NCBI GenBank assembly: GCA_016200005.1 | Contig: JACQFP010000002.1 | Location: 23,156 to 87,155, forward strand | Source: Verrucomicrobiota bacterium | GTDB taxonomy: Bacteria > Verrucomicrobiota > Verrucomicrobiia > Limisphaerales > PALSA-1396 | Direction: 5' to 3' | Length of the DNA: 64,000 bases | Part shown: in pieces, positions 50,590 through 60,637 of the stretch | Layout of the letters: every line of letters starts with the position of its first letter | How positions within the stretch are numbered: the first letter of the stretch is position 1 | Translations under genes and position numbers: made by a program | Notes under the pieces: model-generated | Databases searched by the model: none | The model's input: only the letters and a program-made list of their open reading frames with translations | Told to the model about the DNA's origin: nothing

Positions 50590-52467
50590 TTATCGTCTGA
50601 ACAAGCCAGGCAGAAACGTTGTCAGCGGCGGAACGTAAGTGATCAACAGAACGCCGATGAACAAAACGGCCAACATCGGCAACACCGCACGTGTCACCTC
50701 GACCATCGGCTTGTTGAAACGGTACGAGGAGAGCAATAAATTCAATCCGACCGGCGGCGCCAGGAAACCCAGTTCCATGTTCGCCAGAAAAATAATACCG
50801 AGATGCACGGGGTCGATGCCAAACGCGACGCCCACCGGCACGAGCAGCGGCACGACGACCACGATGGCGGCGTAGATTTCAACCAGCCCGCCCACGAACA
50901 GCAGCACCACGTTCAGACCGAGCAGGAAAAGCCATTTCGACGTGATCGTGGTCGTGGACCACTCGACCATTTTGTCGGGAATTTGCGCATCCACGAGGTA
51001 GTGAGTGAACCCCAGCGCGACACCCAGAATCAGCAACACGCCGCCCACGAGCAATCCACACTCAGTAATCACTCGCGGAAGGTCTTTGACCGGACGCAGG
51101 TCGCGATGAATCAACGTGGCGACCAGCAGCGCGTAAGTTGCCGTCACAGCGGCGGCTTCCACCGTCGTCGGCACCGTGAAAAGCGAAACGATGGCCACCA
51201 CCGGAATCAGCATCTCCCATTTGGCGTCCCATAACGCGGCGCCCGCCTCGGCCCAATTGAACGTCGTCCGCGCAGAACGCTCCTTCGGTCCCTTGCGAAC
51301 GCCCCACCATGCCGTCAATATCACCAGCAAGATTCCCGGGCCGATGCCGCCGAGGAACATTTCCTTGATCGTGAGGTTCGCGTGCGCGCTGTGATTGGCG
51401 ACGATCGCGTAAAGAATCAGTGGCAGGCACGGCGGAAACAACATCCCCAGCGAGCCGGCTCCCGTCAACAAACCCAATGCCGAACGCTCGGAGTATTTTG
51501 CGGCGAGGAGCACCGGCATGAGTACTCCGCCCAACGCGAGGATTGTCACTCCCGATGCGCCGGTGAACGAAGTGAAAAACGCGCACACCAACGCGGTCAC
51601 GATCGCCGGGCCGCCGCGAAATTGTCCGACCATCGCCTGAAAGACCCGCACCAATCTTTTCGAAGCGCCACTCTCGGCGAGAAAATATCCGGCCAAGGTG
51701 AAGATGGGGATGCTGGGCAGCATGTCATTTGTCGTGAGGCTGTAATGTTTCAGGGGAACCGATTCTATGGGCAGGTCATGTCCCCAGAACAAAATCAGCG
51801 CCGCGCCGCCCAACGCGGTGAACACTGGCGCGCCCAGCAGCGTCGCAAAAACCAAAGCAACCAGCGCCGGAATCATCAGCCTTTCCGGTGTCACGGGAAA
51901 CCAGATCGCTGCTGCCGCCACCGCCGCTGCCAGCATCAGCGCGAAGCCGCGCCCACTCCATTTATCCGAGGCATGCCACAGCAGGCGCAGAGCGATCAAT
52001 CCGAAACCGAGCGGGAGAATCAGTTGGATGACCCAGACCGGAATTCCGTAAACGAGGATTTTCCCCAGCGGCTTCAGGTCCAGGACGTACTGCAGACTGG
52101 CCTTGCAGAGGAACGAACAGATCACCGCGGCAAAGGCGCTGCTGAAGATTCGCGCCGCCGTTTTGACGCGGCCTTCGAGCAGCGTTTGCGCCGGAGACAG
52201 CGCCAGCAATCGGCCGTCTCGCGCGGCAATGGCTCCGCCAAGCATTCCCACGATCAACGTGAGGTGTTGAACGATTGCGCTCGAACCGGAGATGCCGGTT
52301 GTGAAAACCGAGCGCAGAAGGATTTCGATCACGGGCAGCAACATCATCGCCGTGAGCGCCACGACGAGCAAGGAGTTTTCGCCGTGATAGAAGAGCCGTC
52401 GCCAACGCGGCCAGGTCGGGTCAGGTCCACGCAACAGCCCATGACCGCCGACCGCCTCGTCGTTCAT
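50590..52467 (-). CDS. TRAP transporter fused small and large membrane subunit (DctQM)
   Basis: 625 residues. The N-terminal 170 residues hold four hydrophobic helices with the DctQ-type segment GMLGGAIAARDGRL. The rest is DctM-like (PALVALVFATLLGAPVFTALGGAAL, then many helices and FFTSFTGASGVTILALGGVL). Fused QM subunits are known in other TRAP systems. The gene overlaps its binding protein (ATGA) at 52464. Substrates of such systems include organic acids, sialic acid and sugars. Confidence 0.9.
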   Translation of the reverse strand: MNDEAVGGHGLLRGPDPTWPRWRRLFYHGENSLLVVALTAMMLLPVIEILLRSVFTTGISGSSAIVQHLTLIVGMLGGAIAARDGRLLALSPAQTLLEGRVKTAARIFSSAFAAVICSFLCKASLQYVLDLKPLGKILVYGIPVWVIQLILPLGFGLIALRLLWHASDKWSGRGFALMLAAAVAAAAIWFPVTPERLMIPALVALVFATLLGAPVFTALGGAALILFWGHDLPIESVPLKHYSLTTNDMLPSIPIFTLAGYFLAESGASKRLVRVFQAMVGQFRGGPAIVTALVCAFFTSFTGASGVTILALGGVLMPVLLAAKYSERSALGLLTGAGSLGMLFPPCLPLILYAIVANHSAHANLTIKEMFLGGIGPGILLVILTAWWGVRKGPKERSARTTFNWAEAGAALWDAKWEMLIPVVAIVSLFTVPTTVEAAAVTATYALLVATLIHRDLRPVKDLPRVITECGLLVGGVLLILGVALGFTHYLVDAQIPDKMVEWSTTTITSKWLFLLGLNVVLLFVGGLVEIYAAIVVVVPLLVPVGVAFGIDPVHLGIIFLANMELGFLAPPVGLNLLLSSYRFNKPMVEVTRAVLPMLAVLFIGVLLITYVPPLTTFLPGLFRR

Positions 52468-53504
52468 TTCGGCTTTCCTCCGCCGGCAGCGCGATACTCC
52501 TTCAACAACCTTTGCGCTTCATCGAACATGTCCGCGGGCACGATCTTGCCGCGGATTTCGTTCTGCACTTTCTCGACGACCGTGCGCCATTCCTCTTCCA
52601 CCTCCGGCGTCACGGTTTGAACAATCAACCCGCGCTTGGCCATCGCCGCCACGGAAGATTCGCTCTCCGCACGGCCATCGGCCTTGACCTGCTTGCCGAT
52701 GTCGAGGGCGATCTTGAGCATCGCTTCACGAGCGTCGGCCGGCACCTGGTCCCAGGATTTTTTTCGCACGACCAGTGCGCCGACCAGCGGCGCCCAGTTC
52801 AACTCCAGCATGTGTCTGGTCTGGCCGTCCAGATGGCCCGACAGCGCAAAAAAGGGCGGCATCGCGAGCGCGTCAATGGTGCCAGACAACAACCCTTGGG
52901 CGATGCCGGCCGTTTCCAACGACACTGGATGGAAGCCCGTGGACTTCCAAAGATCGTATTCGTGCGCATTGCCGGCCCAGGAAAAAATCTTGTGCTTGCG
53001 GAGATCATCCGGGTGCAGGACCAGCCGCTTGGTGAAGAAACGCACCCAGCCGGAGTCGGTCCAGAACAATACGATGTAGCCTTTGTCCGAAAGACGCTTT
53101 TCCAGCAGCGGACGCAGCTTCTCGCCCACGTAATCCACTTCATCCAGATTGCGGAACGACATGGGCATGCTCTGCAACGCGCTGACGGCCGGCTCGATTT
53201 CTGAAAGTCCGACCGCGGTGAGCAAACCCGCATCGAGATTGCCCGTCTGCATCAAGCCAACCATATCGGCCTCACCGCCCTGGGTGCCGCCGGGAAAAAT
53301 CGTCAACTTCACGACGCCCCCGGAGGCCTCCTTCCACTTTTCACCCATCGCCTGGAGGCTTTTGTGATACGACGTGCCGTTAGGCGCGAGGGTGCCCAAA
53401 CGAAGGTTCACGACCTTGTCAGCGGCCCCAAGGTTTGTGCCGGCGACACCTAGGCTGAAGGCCAGCCAACAGCTTAACCAAACTCGATGATTCATAAAGT
53501 GCAT
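52464..53504 (-). CDS. TRAP transporter substrate-binding protein (DctP)
   Basis: 346 residues with a signal peptide (LAFSLGVAGTNLGAA). The DctP fold is shown by LRLGTLAPNGTSYHKSLQAMGEKWKE, FPGGTQGGEADMVGLMQTGNLDAGLLT and WTDSGWVRFFT. The conserved ligand Arg is expected in the usual third element, but I do not identify it with certainty. It overlaps the membrane subunit gene downstream and follows the TatT gene by 4 bp. Confidence 0.92.
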   Translation of the reverse strand: MHFMNHRVWLSCWLAFSLGVAGTNLGAADKVVNLRLGTLAPNGTSYHKSLQAMGEKWKEASGGVVKLTIFPGGTQGGEADMVGLMQTGNLDAGLLTAVGLSEIEPAVSALQSMPMSFRNLDEVDYVGEKLRPLLEKRLSDKGYIVLFWTDSGWVRFFTKRLVLHPDDLRKHKIFSWAGNAHEYDLWKSTGFHPVSLETAGIAQGLLSGTIDALAMPPFFALSGHLDGQTRHMLELNWAPLVGALVVRKKSWDQVPADAREAMLKIALDIGKQVKADGRAESESSVAAMAKRGLIVQTVTPEVEEEWRTVVEKVQNEIRGKIVPADMFDEAQRLLKEYRAAGGGKPK

Positions 53505-53508
53505 AAGA

Positions 53509-54489
53509 CTATTTACCTTCCTTCCTGTCCGTTGGATCTGTCACTAAAAAAAGTTGATCGACGCGTCCCAATAACCACTTTGCCCGCCGTTGCATGACCA
53601 GGTTCACCAATCGCCATTCCGGTCGTGCGTCGGGGTTGATCGTCAGCGCGCGATGGAGCAGGTCTTTAAACTCCACGATGTTTTGCTTTTGCACAGACAC
53701 CGATTCCGCCAGCGAAACAAACGGCCCGGCCAGTTGAGCGCCGGACAATTCCACCGCCCGCTCGAAATGTTTACGCGCCTGGTCTTCCGGTTTGCCTTCC
53801 AGGCCCTGGCGACTCATCTCGTAGGTGATCAGGAAGGAATGAATCGAGCCGTAGTCGAAACCTTCATTCAGTTCAAGCGCCCGGTCGATTAACGCCTCGA
53901 CGATTGGCAAATCGGCGATGAGTTCAGGATTGTCTTTGGAAAGAGAAATTGCCGCCGCCCACGAAACCGCCGTCCAGTAAAGCAATGGGACATCAGCGCG
54001 TCTGGCTTCTTTTACCGCCTCCACAGGATTTGCGCGCAAGGCTTTCTCGAAACCGTGATGGTTCACTTCCAGTCCGCGCAAACCGTAATTGCGAGCGCGC
54101 AAATAAAGTTTCCGGGCACGGGTCCGCATTTCGGAGGCCGCCGCCAGGTCTTTGTCCTCCGTCTCGTCGGCCTCCTGCTGGACAAACGCATAAGCATACT
54201 GTGTGAAGCCGCTGGAGGTCGCGAACAGCAATCCTTTGTGTTGCGGACTCTGAGCCAGCAAACTCTCCATCAATTTCAAACTGAATGGCACAGCGGCTTT
54301 GACCAGTTGCGGATCGTCGTCGGAACTGAAGGTTGTGCCGCCGCCGGCCAGCGCATTGCCCGCCGCATTGACGGCCATGCGCTTGATGGAACAACCAGTG
54401 CTTAATCCACCCAGCAGGAGGACGGCGACGCAGAACCGCGACCCGATCAGCCACGGAATTCTTTGCCGAACAAGCGTTGGTTGTCTCAT
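53509..54489 (-). CDS. TRAP-associated TatT-like lipoprotein
   Basis: 326 residues. The lipobox is LLGGLSTGCS, so the mature protein is anchored. Helical repeats (LLFATSSGFTQYAYAFVQQEADETED, KLYLRARNYGLRGLEVNHHGFEKALRAN and others) match TatT, the periplasmic hexameric partner described for a Treponema TRAP system. Its position upstream of DctP and DctQM fits a TatT-P-QM operon. TatT is thought to bind several DctP units and help ligand supply to the membrane part. Confidence 0.88.
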   Translation of the reverse strand: MRQPTLVRQRIPWLIGSRFCVAVLLLGGLSTGCSIKRMAVNAAGNALAGGGTTFSSDDDPQLVKAAVPFSLKLMESLLAQSPQHKGLLFATSSGFTQYAYAFVQQEADETEDKDLAAASEMRTRARKLYLRARNYGLRGLEVNHHGFEKALRANPVEAVKEARRADVPLLYWTAVSWAAAISLSKDNPELIADLPIVEALIDRALELNEGFDYGSIHSFLITYEMSRQGLEGKPEDQARKHFERAVELSGAQLAGPFVSLAESVSVQKQNIVEFKDLLHRALTINPDARPEWRLVNLVMQRRAKWLLGRVDQLFLVTDPTDRKEGK

Positions 54490-54541
54490 AGATTGTTTGT
54501 CACCGTCGCCAACCTGGAAGTCGCAAAGGATTTCGTCTGAT

Positions 54542-55900
54542 TCAAGCGGCTAGTAGGCGCTCTTCATCGCGTGCGCCGCGTCGGCCAAAACGCGGAGAAG
54601 TCTTAAGCATCGTCCTGAATTTCCGGCGGCGTTCATAAGTTTCCTCCGCGGAATATATTTGTTTTGCCAGTCGCAGGAAGCCTTTTTGTAGTTCATCAAC
54701 GGTCATGTTCTTTGGGGTAATATTGATGTCAAACAACGTGCAAAGTTCCCACGCTTGGTCGCGGATGATCCGGCCTTCGCGCTTGAGCCGCGCGTAAAGC
54801 GGCGTACCTGGAAACGCCGTCAGGAAAGTGATCTGCACTTCGTAAAGGCCGGAATCACGCACGAAGTTCAGCACATCTTCAAAAACGTCCGGTGTATCGC
54901 CGTCGAGGCCGAGGATGAAACAGCCGTTCACGGTGATGCCGTAGGATTGAATCTTTTCGATGGCTTCCCTGTAGCGATCCTGCTGGCGAACTTTCCAGTT
55001 TGATTTCAACTCGACGCCGTTGAGGCTGGCGCTGCGTGGACTTTCCAGGCCGATGAGAACTTGCTGGCATCCGGAGTCGCGCATGAGACCGAGCAATTCG
55101 TCGTTCTTCGCCACATTGATGTCGGCCTCGGTGAACCAGTGGAGTTTTTCTTTCGCCAGCGCGCGCAGCAGTTGTTTGTAGTGAGCAGGGTTCACGAAAC
55201 TGTTGTCGTCGGCGAACTCGATAAACGGGCGCGACCAGATTTTTTTGATCTCGTGAATTTCGGCGATGACTTTTTCGACTGGTTTCAGCTTGTAACGCGG
55301 CGTCAGGAGAATCGAACTGGCGCAGAACTCGCATTTGTGCGGACAGCCGCGGCTCGTCTGGACCGTGATCCGATTGTATTTGTCCGGGTCGAGCAAATCG
55401 AATCGCGGCATCGGCGCGTCGCGCAGATCAAAACCACCGGGCGGCGATTGGACGTAAAATGGTTTCAATCCGCCGCGCTCGAAATCCGACAACACTAGCG
55501 GCCACAGTGGTTCGCCTTCCCCGACCACGACACTCGTGCAATGTTCCTTCACTTCGTCCGGCAGTGAGCTGACAGGAATACCACCCATCACCACCGGAAT
55601 TCTTTTGCGCTCAAACAAATCCGCCACCATATACGCTTCTTTTAATTGCGCAGTGAAAGTGCTGATCGCCACCAGATCAAAATCGTTAGGTAAGTCGTTT
55701 TGTTGGTGCAGGTCTGCGATTTCGTGGTACTCGACCTCGAACTTTTCCGGCGTCAAACCCGCCAGCGTGAGCAGACCAAGACTCGGCATCGAGGCGATGA
55801 TCTTGTTGCGCTCAACGAAGCCGGGCAACGTCAGTCCCAGTTGAGTGAGTTCTTGGTTGTGTGCGCGCACACCGCTCAAGGCAATGAATCCAATTTTCAT
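54542..55900 (-). CDS. B12-binding radical SAM protein
   Basis: 452 residues from ATG 55900 (MKIGFIALSGVRAHN); the open frame upstream is not needed. The N-terminal B12-binding-like Rossmann domain (about 1-150, PVVMGGIPVSSLPDE) precedes the radical SAM motif RGCPHKCEFCASS (about residues 184-196; CxxxCxxC binds the [4Fe-4S]). GVSYPxP-like and INVAKNDELLGLMRDSGCQ follow. Such enzymes act in lipid, hopanoid, cofactor or natural product methylation. The substrate is unknown. It overlaps the small membrane protein upstream (ATGA). Confidence 0.88.
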   Translation of the reverse strand: MKIGFIALSGVRAHNQELTQLGLTLPGFVERNKIIASMPSLGLLTLAGLTPEKFEVEYHEIADLHQQNDLPNDFDLVAISTFTAQLKEAYMVADLFERKRIPVVMGGIPVSSLPDEVKEHCTSVVVGEGEPLWPLVLSDFERGGLKPFYVQSPPGGFDLRDAPMPRFDLLDPDKYNRITVQTSRGCPHKCEFCASSILLTPRYKLKPVEKVIAEIHEIKKIWSRPFIEFADDNSFVNPAHYKQLLRALAKEKLHWFTEADINVAKNDELLGLMRDSGCQQVLIGLESPRSASLNGVELKSNWKVRQQDRYREAIEKIQSYGITVNGCFILGLDGDTPDVFEDVLNFVRDSGLYEVQITFLTAFPGTPLYARLKREGRIIRDQAWELCTLFDINITPKNMTVDELQKGFLRLAKQIYSAEETYERRRKFRTMLKTSPRFGRRGARDEERLLAA

Positions 55901-56283
55901 AACTTGATGACCTCCCACAGGGTTAGAGTTGCGCCGACCATCAAGCTGCCGACCGGAATTACGAACAGCGGGCGAAATTTTGCGTTGTGCGCCATGACCA
56001 CGCAGCAAACTGGCATCGAGAGTGCGCCGATGAGGAATCCCCACGAAGCGACCACGACCGGAAATGTGGCCGGAGAAAATTCCCGGGCGACGAAATAAAA
56101 CATCAGGTTCATCAGCGCCAGCCCGAAAAATGAGATGTGCGCCAGCCGATAAAGTCGTCGCTTGAGACTGGCATAGCCGCCGAGCCAATCCTCGCGATGG
56201 AATTTCAAGCCGAGATAACTGCCGGAGCCAAACCCGAACAAGATCCACAACCAAGCGACGAGCAGATTGAGTTGAAGCTTCAT
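55897..56283 (-). CDS. Small multi-pass membrane protein
   Basis: 128 residues with about four hydrophobic helices (LLVAWLWILFGFGSGSYL, LAHISFFGLALMNLMFYFVA, FPVVVASWGFLIGALSMPV and a final one). It overlaps the radical SAM gene (ATGA), so the two are probably translationally coupled. A membrane partner of the radical SAM enzyme is a reasonable inference, not shown. No family is recognised. Confidence 0.65.
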   Translation of the reverse strand: MKLQLNLLVAWLWILFGFGSGSYLGLKFHREDWLGGYASLKRRLYRLAHISFFGLALMNLMFYFVAREFSPATFPVVVASWGFLIGALSMPVCCVVMAHNAKFRPLFVIPVGSLMVGATLTLWEVIKL

Positions 56284-56497
56284 GACGCCTTGTTAACTCA
56301 ACTTGCCGCGACGGTGTTAATTGATAAAATGGAGCGCGCCATCGGTTAAAACAATGAGCGCAATCCGTCAACAAGGAAGGATTGTTTACGCGTTCAGGGT
56401 CGTTACGAAGCGGGTGACCGCTAACAACCTGAGCAAATCCTTTTCAGAATAAGAGTTTGACACGTGCCCGACTCAAACCTAGTTTTTAATTAAATTT

Positions 56498-56893
56498 ATG
56501 GCTGAGAACATACCCAATTTACCGATCGGGGCAGTACCGCCGAAGAAGGAAACCGGCAAGGTGCAACCCAAGAAAGAAACGGTGCGCATTAATTTGCCGC
56601 CCAAACCTTCCGCCGCGCCGACCATCAAATTGCCGACGCTGCCACCGGGCGGTCCGCCGGCACCCACGGCTGCCGCGCCGACCGCGGCACCATTGTCCAG
56701 GACGGCGGCCGCTCCAGCGGCTGCGCCACGGGCTGCCGCTCCAGCAGCCGCCCAAAGGCCCGCGCCGGCCCAGCGGCCCGCTGCCATGGCTGCGGCGCCA
56801 ACCGTCAGTTTCGTGGATAATATTCTTGCCATCGCTGCCATGGTGGTCAGCTTGGCAGTGGCAGGAAGTTTATTTTACCTGTTGTCACTTTAA
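56498..56893 (+). CDS. Pro/Ala-rich membrane-anchored protein
   Basis: 131 residues. KPSAAPTIKLPTLPPGGPPAP and other Pro/Ala/Thr-rich stretches form a flexible region (residues about 20-100). A single C-terminal transmembrane helix (FVDNILAIAAMVVSLAVAGSLFYLLSL) ends the protein. Probably a tail-anchored protein with its disordered part in the cytoplasm. Located 66 bp upstream of trxA; relation unknown. The 214 bp upstream (56284-56497) hold no gene. Confidence 0.65.
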   Translation: MAENIPNLPIGAVPPKKETGKVQPKKETVRINLPPKPSAAPTIKLPTLPPGGPPAPTAAAPTAAPLSRTAAAPAAAPRAAAPAAAQRPAPAQRPAAMAAAPTVSFVDNILAIAAMVVSLAVAGSLFYLLSL

Positions 56894-56959
56894 TGTCGTA
56901 ATTCCAGATTCAACCCGCTTTCATTTGGCGGAGCGTTTTTCCGCCGTCGCAACTTCATT

Positions 56960-57292
56960 ATGGCCAATCCCAACCTAGTTACTTTGACAAAAGAGAACTT
57001 CGCTCAAGAAGTCCTTCAATCCTACACGCCGGTGCTCGTCGATTTTTGGGCCGAATGGTGCGGCCCCTGCAAGATGGTGGCCCCGATCCTTGATGAACTC
57101 GCCGACGAATATCAGGGCCGTGTCAAAATCGGCAAGGTCAACATCGACGAGCATCAATCGCTCGCCACGGAATACGGCATTCGCGCCATTCCCACCCTCC
57201 TGCTTTTTCAGGGAGGTCAGGTGGCTGAACAAATCGTCGGCCTGCGCAGCAAACGCGATCTCAAAGCCAGTTTCGACAAGGTCGCGGTTTGA
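56960..57292 (+). CDS. trxA: Thioredoxin
   Basis: 110 residues with the redox motif WCGPC (Cys34, Cys37) in VLVDFWAEWCGPCKM, the cis-Pro region IRAIPTLLLFQGG, and no signal peptide. Cytoplasmic disulfide reductant for ribonucleotide reductase, methionine sulfoxide reductase and others. The next gene starts 22 bp downstream; co-transcription is possible. Confidence 0.95.
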   Translation: MANPNLVTLTKENFAQEVLQSYTPVLVDFWAEWCGPCKMVAPILDELADEYQGRVKIGKVNIDEHQSLATEYGIRAIPTLLLFQGGQVAEQIVGLRSKRDLKASFDKVAV

Positions 57293-57313
57293 TGGCGCGT
57301 GGACGCGGGCGTT

Positions 57314-58315
57314 ATGCCGCTCATCATCACGCCCGGCCAGCTTACCCAACGCGCGGAGTTATATCATCAGCTCGGCCAGTTGACGGCGGTCGGTGTCACT
57401 TTGCCACAGGCGTTGGAACATCTGCGTCGCAACCCGCCCGCCCGTTCGTTGCGCGAACCGCTGCAACGGCTTATCAATCAACTGGCGCAAGGCCACACGT
57501 TCACCGAGGCCTTGAGCCGTTCCGGAAAGTGGATGTCCTCCTTCGACCTCGCCCTGCTGCAGGCCGGTGAACACAGCGGCCGCCTCGATGCGGTCTTCAA
57601 GTTACTCGCCAACTTTTACAATGATCGCGCCCGCCTGACGCGGCAGGTCATCGCCGACCTGGCTTATCCGGCGTTTCTGCTGCACGCGGCAATTTTCATT
57701 TTTCCTTTCGTCCAATTTTTCGTTTCGGGCGATTGGCTGAGTTACCTGCGGCAAACCTTGGGGGTGCTGTTGCCAATTTATGGCGCAGCCTTTTTTCTAG
57801 TTTTCGCTTCGCAAGGGCGGCGCGGCGAGACGTGGCGCGCCGGAATGGAAACTGTTTGCAATCGGATTCCGATTCTGGGCAAGGCGCGACGCGAATTGGC
57901 CCTGGCCCGGTTGGCCGCGGCGCTGGAGGCGCTCATCAGCGCGGGGGTGACGATCATCGAAGCGTGGGAACTTGCGGCGGCGGCCAGCGGTTCACCCGCG
58001 TTGCGACGCGCGGTGCTGGGCTGGAAACCGCGCGTGCTGGCTGGCCAAACGCCCGCGGAGGAAGTCAGCGCCAGCCCGCAATTTCCCGAACTGTTCGCCA
58101 ACCACTATCACACCGGCGAAATCAGCGGGCAACTCGACGAAACTTTGCGCCGCTTGCAGACCTATTATCAGGAGGAAGGCACCCGCAAACTGCACGCGCT
58201 GGCGCAATGGAGTCCCCGGATCGTTTATCTGGCCGTGGCGCTGATGATTGCGTATCGCGTCATCAAGTTTTACACTGGATACTTCCAACAGGTCCAGAAT
58301 CTCGGTGGATTTTAA
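57314..58315 (+). CDS. GspF/PilC-like inner-membrane secretion protein
   Basis: 333 residues from ATG 57314; a GTG at 57299 is possible. The T2SSF domain is visible twice: LYHQLGQLTAVGVTLPQALEHL with the first helix at about 125-145, and LARLAAALEALISAGVTIIEAWEL with the C-terminal helix (IVYLAVALMIAYRVIKFY). The family forms the platform of type II secretion and type IV pilus machines. GspE, GspD and a prepilin peptidase are not in the window, but four pseudopilin-like genes are. Confidence 0.85.
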   Translation: MPLIITPGQLTQRAELYHQLGQLTAVGVTLPQALEHLRRNPPARSLREPLQRLINQLAQGHTFTEALSRSGKWMSSFDLALLQAGEHSGRLDAVFKLLANFYNDRARLTRQVIADLAYPAFLLHAAIFIFPFVQFFVSGDWLSYLRQTLGVLLPIYGAAFFLVFASQGRRGETWRAGMETVCNRIPILGKARRELALARLAAALEALISAGVTIIEAWELAAAASGSPALRRAVLGWKPRVLAGQTPAEEVSASPQFPELFANHYHTGEISGQLDETLRRLQTYYQEEGTRKLHALAQWSPRIVYLAVALMIAYRVIKFYTGYFQQVQNLGGF

Positions 58316-58356
58316 GTTGAATAAATCATGGAAACCTCGAATTACTTTTACAGACC

Positions 58357-59280
58357 ATGAAGATGAATCTCACAGTCTTTCTCCGGAAATGTTTCCAACG
58401 CCGCAGCCGCCGAGGTAACGAGGTGGACTCCGCGCAGGAGATCACATCTCATTCCGCCTCCTCACGTCGGCGGCTACATTTTGTGTGCGCGCTCCTGCTC
58501 ATTCTCACCTTCAGCGCCCTTTTTCCATTTATTCCTTCGTCAGCTCTGGCGCAACCGACACCGCTCATCCATGCTCACGCTCACAATGATTACGAGCACG
58601 CGCGACCTTTGTTCGATGCGCTCGACCACGGCTTTTGCAGTGTCGAGGCCGACATTTATCTAGTCGAAGGCCAGCTCCTCGTGGCCCATGATCGAAACAA
58701 AGTAAAACCGGAGCGCACACTACAGTCGCTCTATCTCGAACCGCTGCGTGAACGCGTGAGGAAAAACGACGGACGCGTTTATCCGACAACTCCTAACTTT
58801 ACGCTGCTCATTGACGTGAAATCCGACGCCGAAAAAACTTACACTGTGTTGCGCGACGTCCTCAAACAATACGCCGACATGCTCACCGCGTTCCATCCTT
58901 ATGCCACTGAACCAAAAGCCGTCACCGCCATCATCTCTGGGAATCGCGCGCGGAAGCTCATGGCGGCGGAAACGCTCCGCTATGCCGCCATCGATGGCCG
59001 GTTGAGCGATCTCGACGGCGACGCGTCGAAGCACCTCATTCCTTTGGTCAGCGACAATTGGAACTCCATCTTCAAATGGCGCGGCGCTGGCCCGTTACCG
59101 GATGATGAAAGGCAGAAGCTGACAAAAATCGTCAGCCAGGCACACCGACAAGGCCGTCGCGTCCGATTCTGGGCCACGCCTGATCAACCGGCCTTCTGGC
59201 GCGAGCTGCAAACCGCCGGGGTTGACCTGTTTAGCGTGGACGACCTCGCCGGCCTGCAAAAATTTCTCCTTCAGAACTAG
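58357..59280 (+). CDS. Secreted phospholipase-C/glycerophosphodiesterase-like protein, repeat-encoded N-terminus
   Basis: 307 residues. The first 15 residues are followed by a 75-bp repeat (residues about 16-40, in frame), then a hydrophobic signal segment (FVCALLLILTFSALFPFIPSSALAQ). The catalytic TIM barrel has HAHAHNDYEHARPLFDALDHG and FCSVEADIYLVEGQLLVAHD, which place it with PI-PLC-like phosphodiesterases (His pair and Glu/Asp metal ligands). It probably acts on a phosphodiester of lipid or sugar outside the cell. Signal peptide preceded by a 45-residue positively charged lead, unlike a normal signal. Confidence 0.82.
   Translation: MKMNLTVFLRKCFQRRSRRGNEVDSAQEITSHSASSRRRLHFVCALLLILTFSALFPFIPSSALAQPTPLIHAHAHNDYEHARPLFDALDHGFCSVEADIYLVEGQLLVAHDRNKVKPERTLQSLYLEPLRERVRKNDGRVYPTTPNFTLLIDVKSDAEKTYTVLRDVLKQYADMLTAFHPYATEPKAVTAIISGNRARKLMAAETLRYAAIDGRLSDLDGDASKHLIPLVSDNWNSIFKWRGAGPLPDDERQKLTKIVSQAHRQGRRVRFWATPDQPAFWRELQTAGVDLFSVDDLAGLQKFLLQN
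58403..58477. repeat. 75-bp palindromic element inside a phosphodiesterase-like gene
   Basis: GCAGCCGCCGAGGTAACGAG at the left faces CCTCACGTCGGCGGCTAC at the right, with a few mismatches. Same family and same length (75 bp = 25 codons) as 1728-1802. In frame and without stops, just ahead of the signal peptide. Confidence 0.8.
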
Positions 59281-59342
59281 CGCCGGATATTATCTGCATC
59301 CTTTCGGTTTTTTGGCTTGGCTAACCACGGCAAACCGGCAGC

Positions 59343-60155
<813 letters not shown>

Positions 60156-60241
60156 TTGAAATTCTTCTTAGTCAAGAGCGTGGCTTAATCCAAGGTGCGA
60201 GAGCCGCACAATCGATTGCAGCAAACAGCGCCAGAACCAAT

Positions 60242-60601
60242 TCAAGGCAAAACGTGATTAATGATGGTGCAAGTCGGTTTTCCACCGAACGACCCGAGGT
60301 TATAGCTGCCGCCTTCGGGACAAACTGGCATCTCTCTGACATAAAGATTAGTGCCGACTAATTCCGTCCATCGCGGTGTGTCTCCCGGCGTTTTTTTATG
60401 CTCAAGGCCCCACTGTTGCATGGCTCCGTCAAGTTGCCGCAGATTGTTAACGCAAGAGGTGACGGGGTTTCTCCTTCCATCGCGGACAAAGTAAGGTAGC
60501 AGAAAAAACCACACCGCAACTGCGGTCAGGCACAAGACGCCGAAAATGGCGAGCGGCCTAAACGCCGAGGTCGGTTCTTCTTCCGTAGCTTTCATCCACA
60601 T
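60242..60601 (-). CDS. Pseudopilin-like membrane protein without prepilin motif
   Basis: 119 residues. A membrane helix (LAIFGVLCLTAVAVWFFLLPYFV) takes the place of the prepilin N-terminus, but no FTLIEL motif is present. The rest (SCVNNLRQLDGAMQQWGLEHKKTPGDTPRW, MPVCPEGGSYNLGSFGGKPTCTIINH) matches the C-terminal half of the small pseudopilins of this phylum. Either an anchored, unprocessed relative or a decayed pilin. Confidence 0.65.
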   Translation of the reverse strand: MWMKATEEEPTSAFRPLAIFGVLCLTAVAVWFFLLPYFVRDGRRNPVTSCVNNLRQLDGAMQQWGLEHKKTPGDTPRWTELVGTNLYVREMPVCPEGGSYNLGSFGGKPTCTIINHVLP

Positions 60602-60637
60602 GAACCAACACCAGCCCCGTAGTTCTGTTGCAGAACA

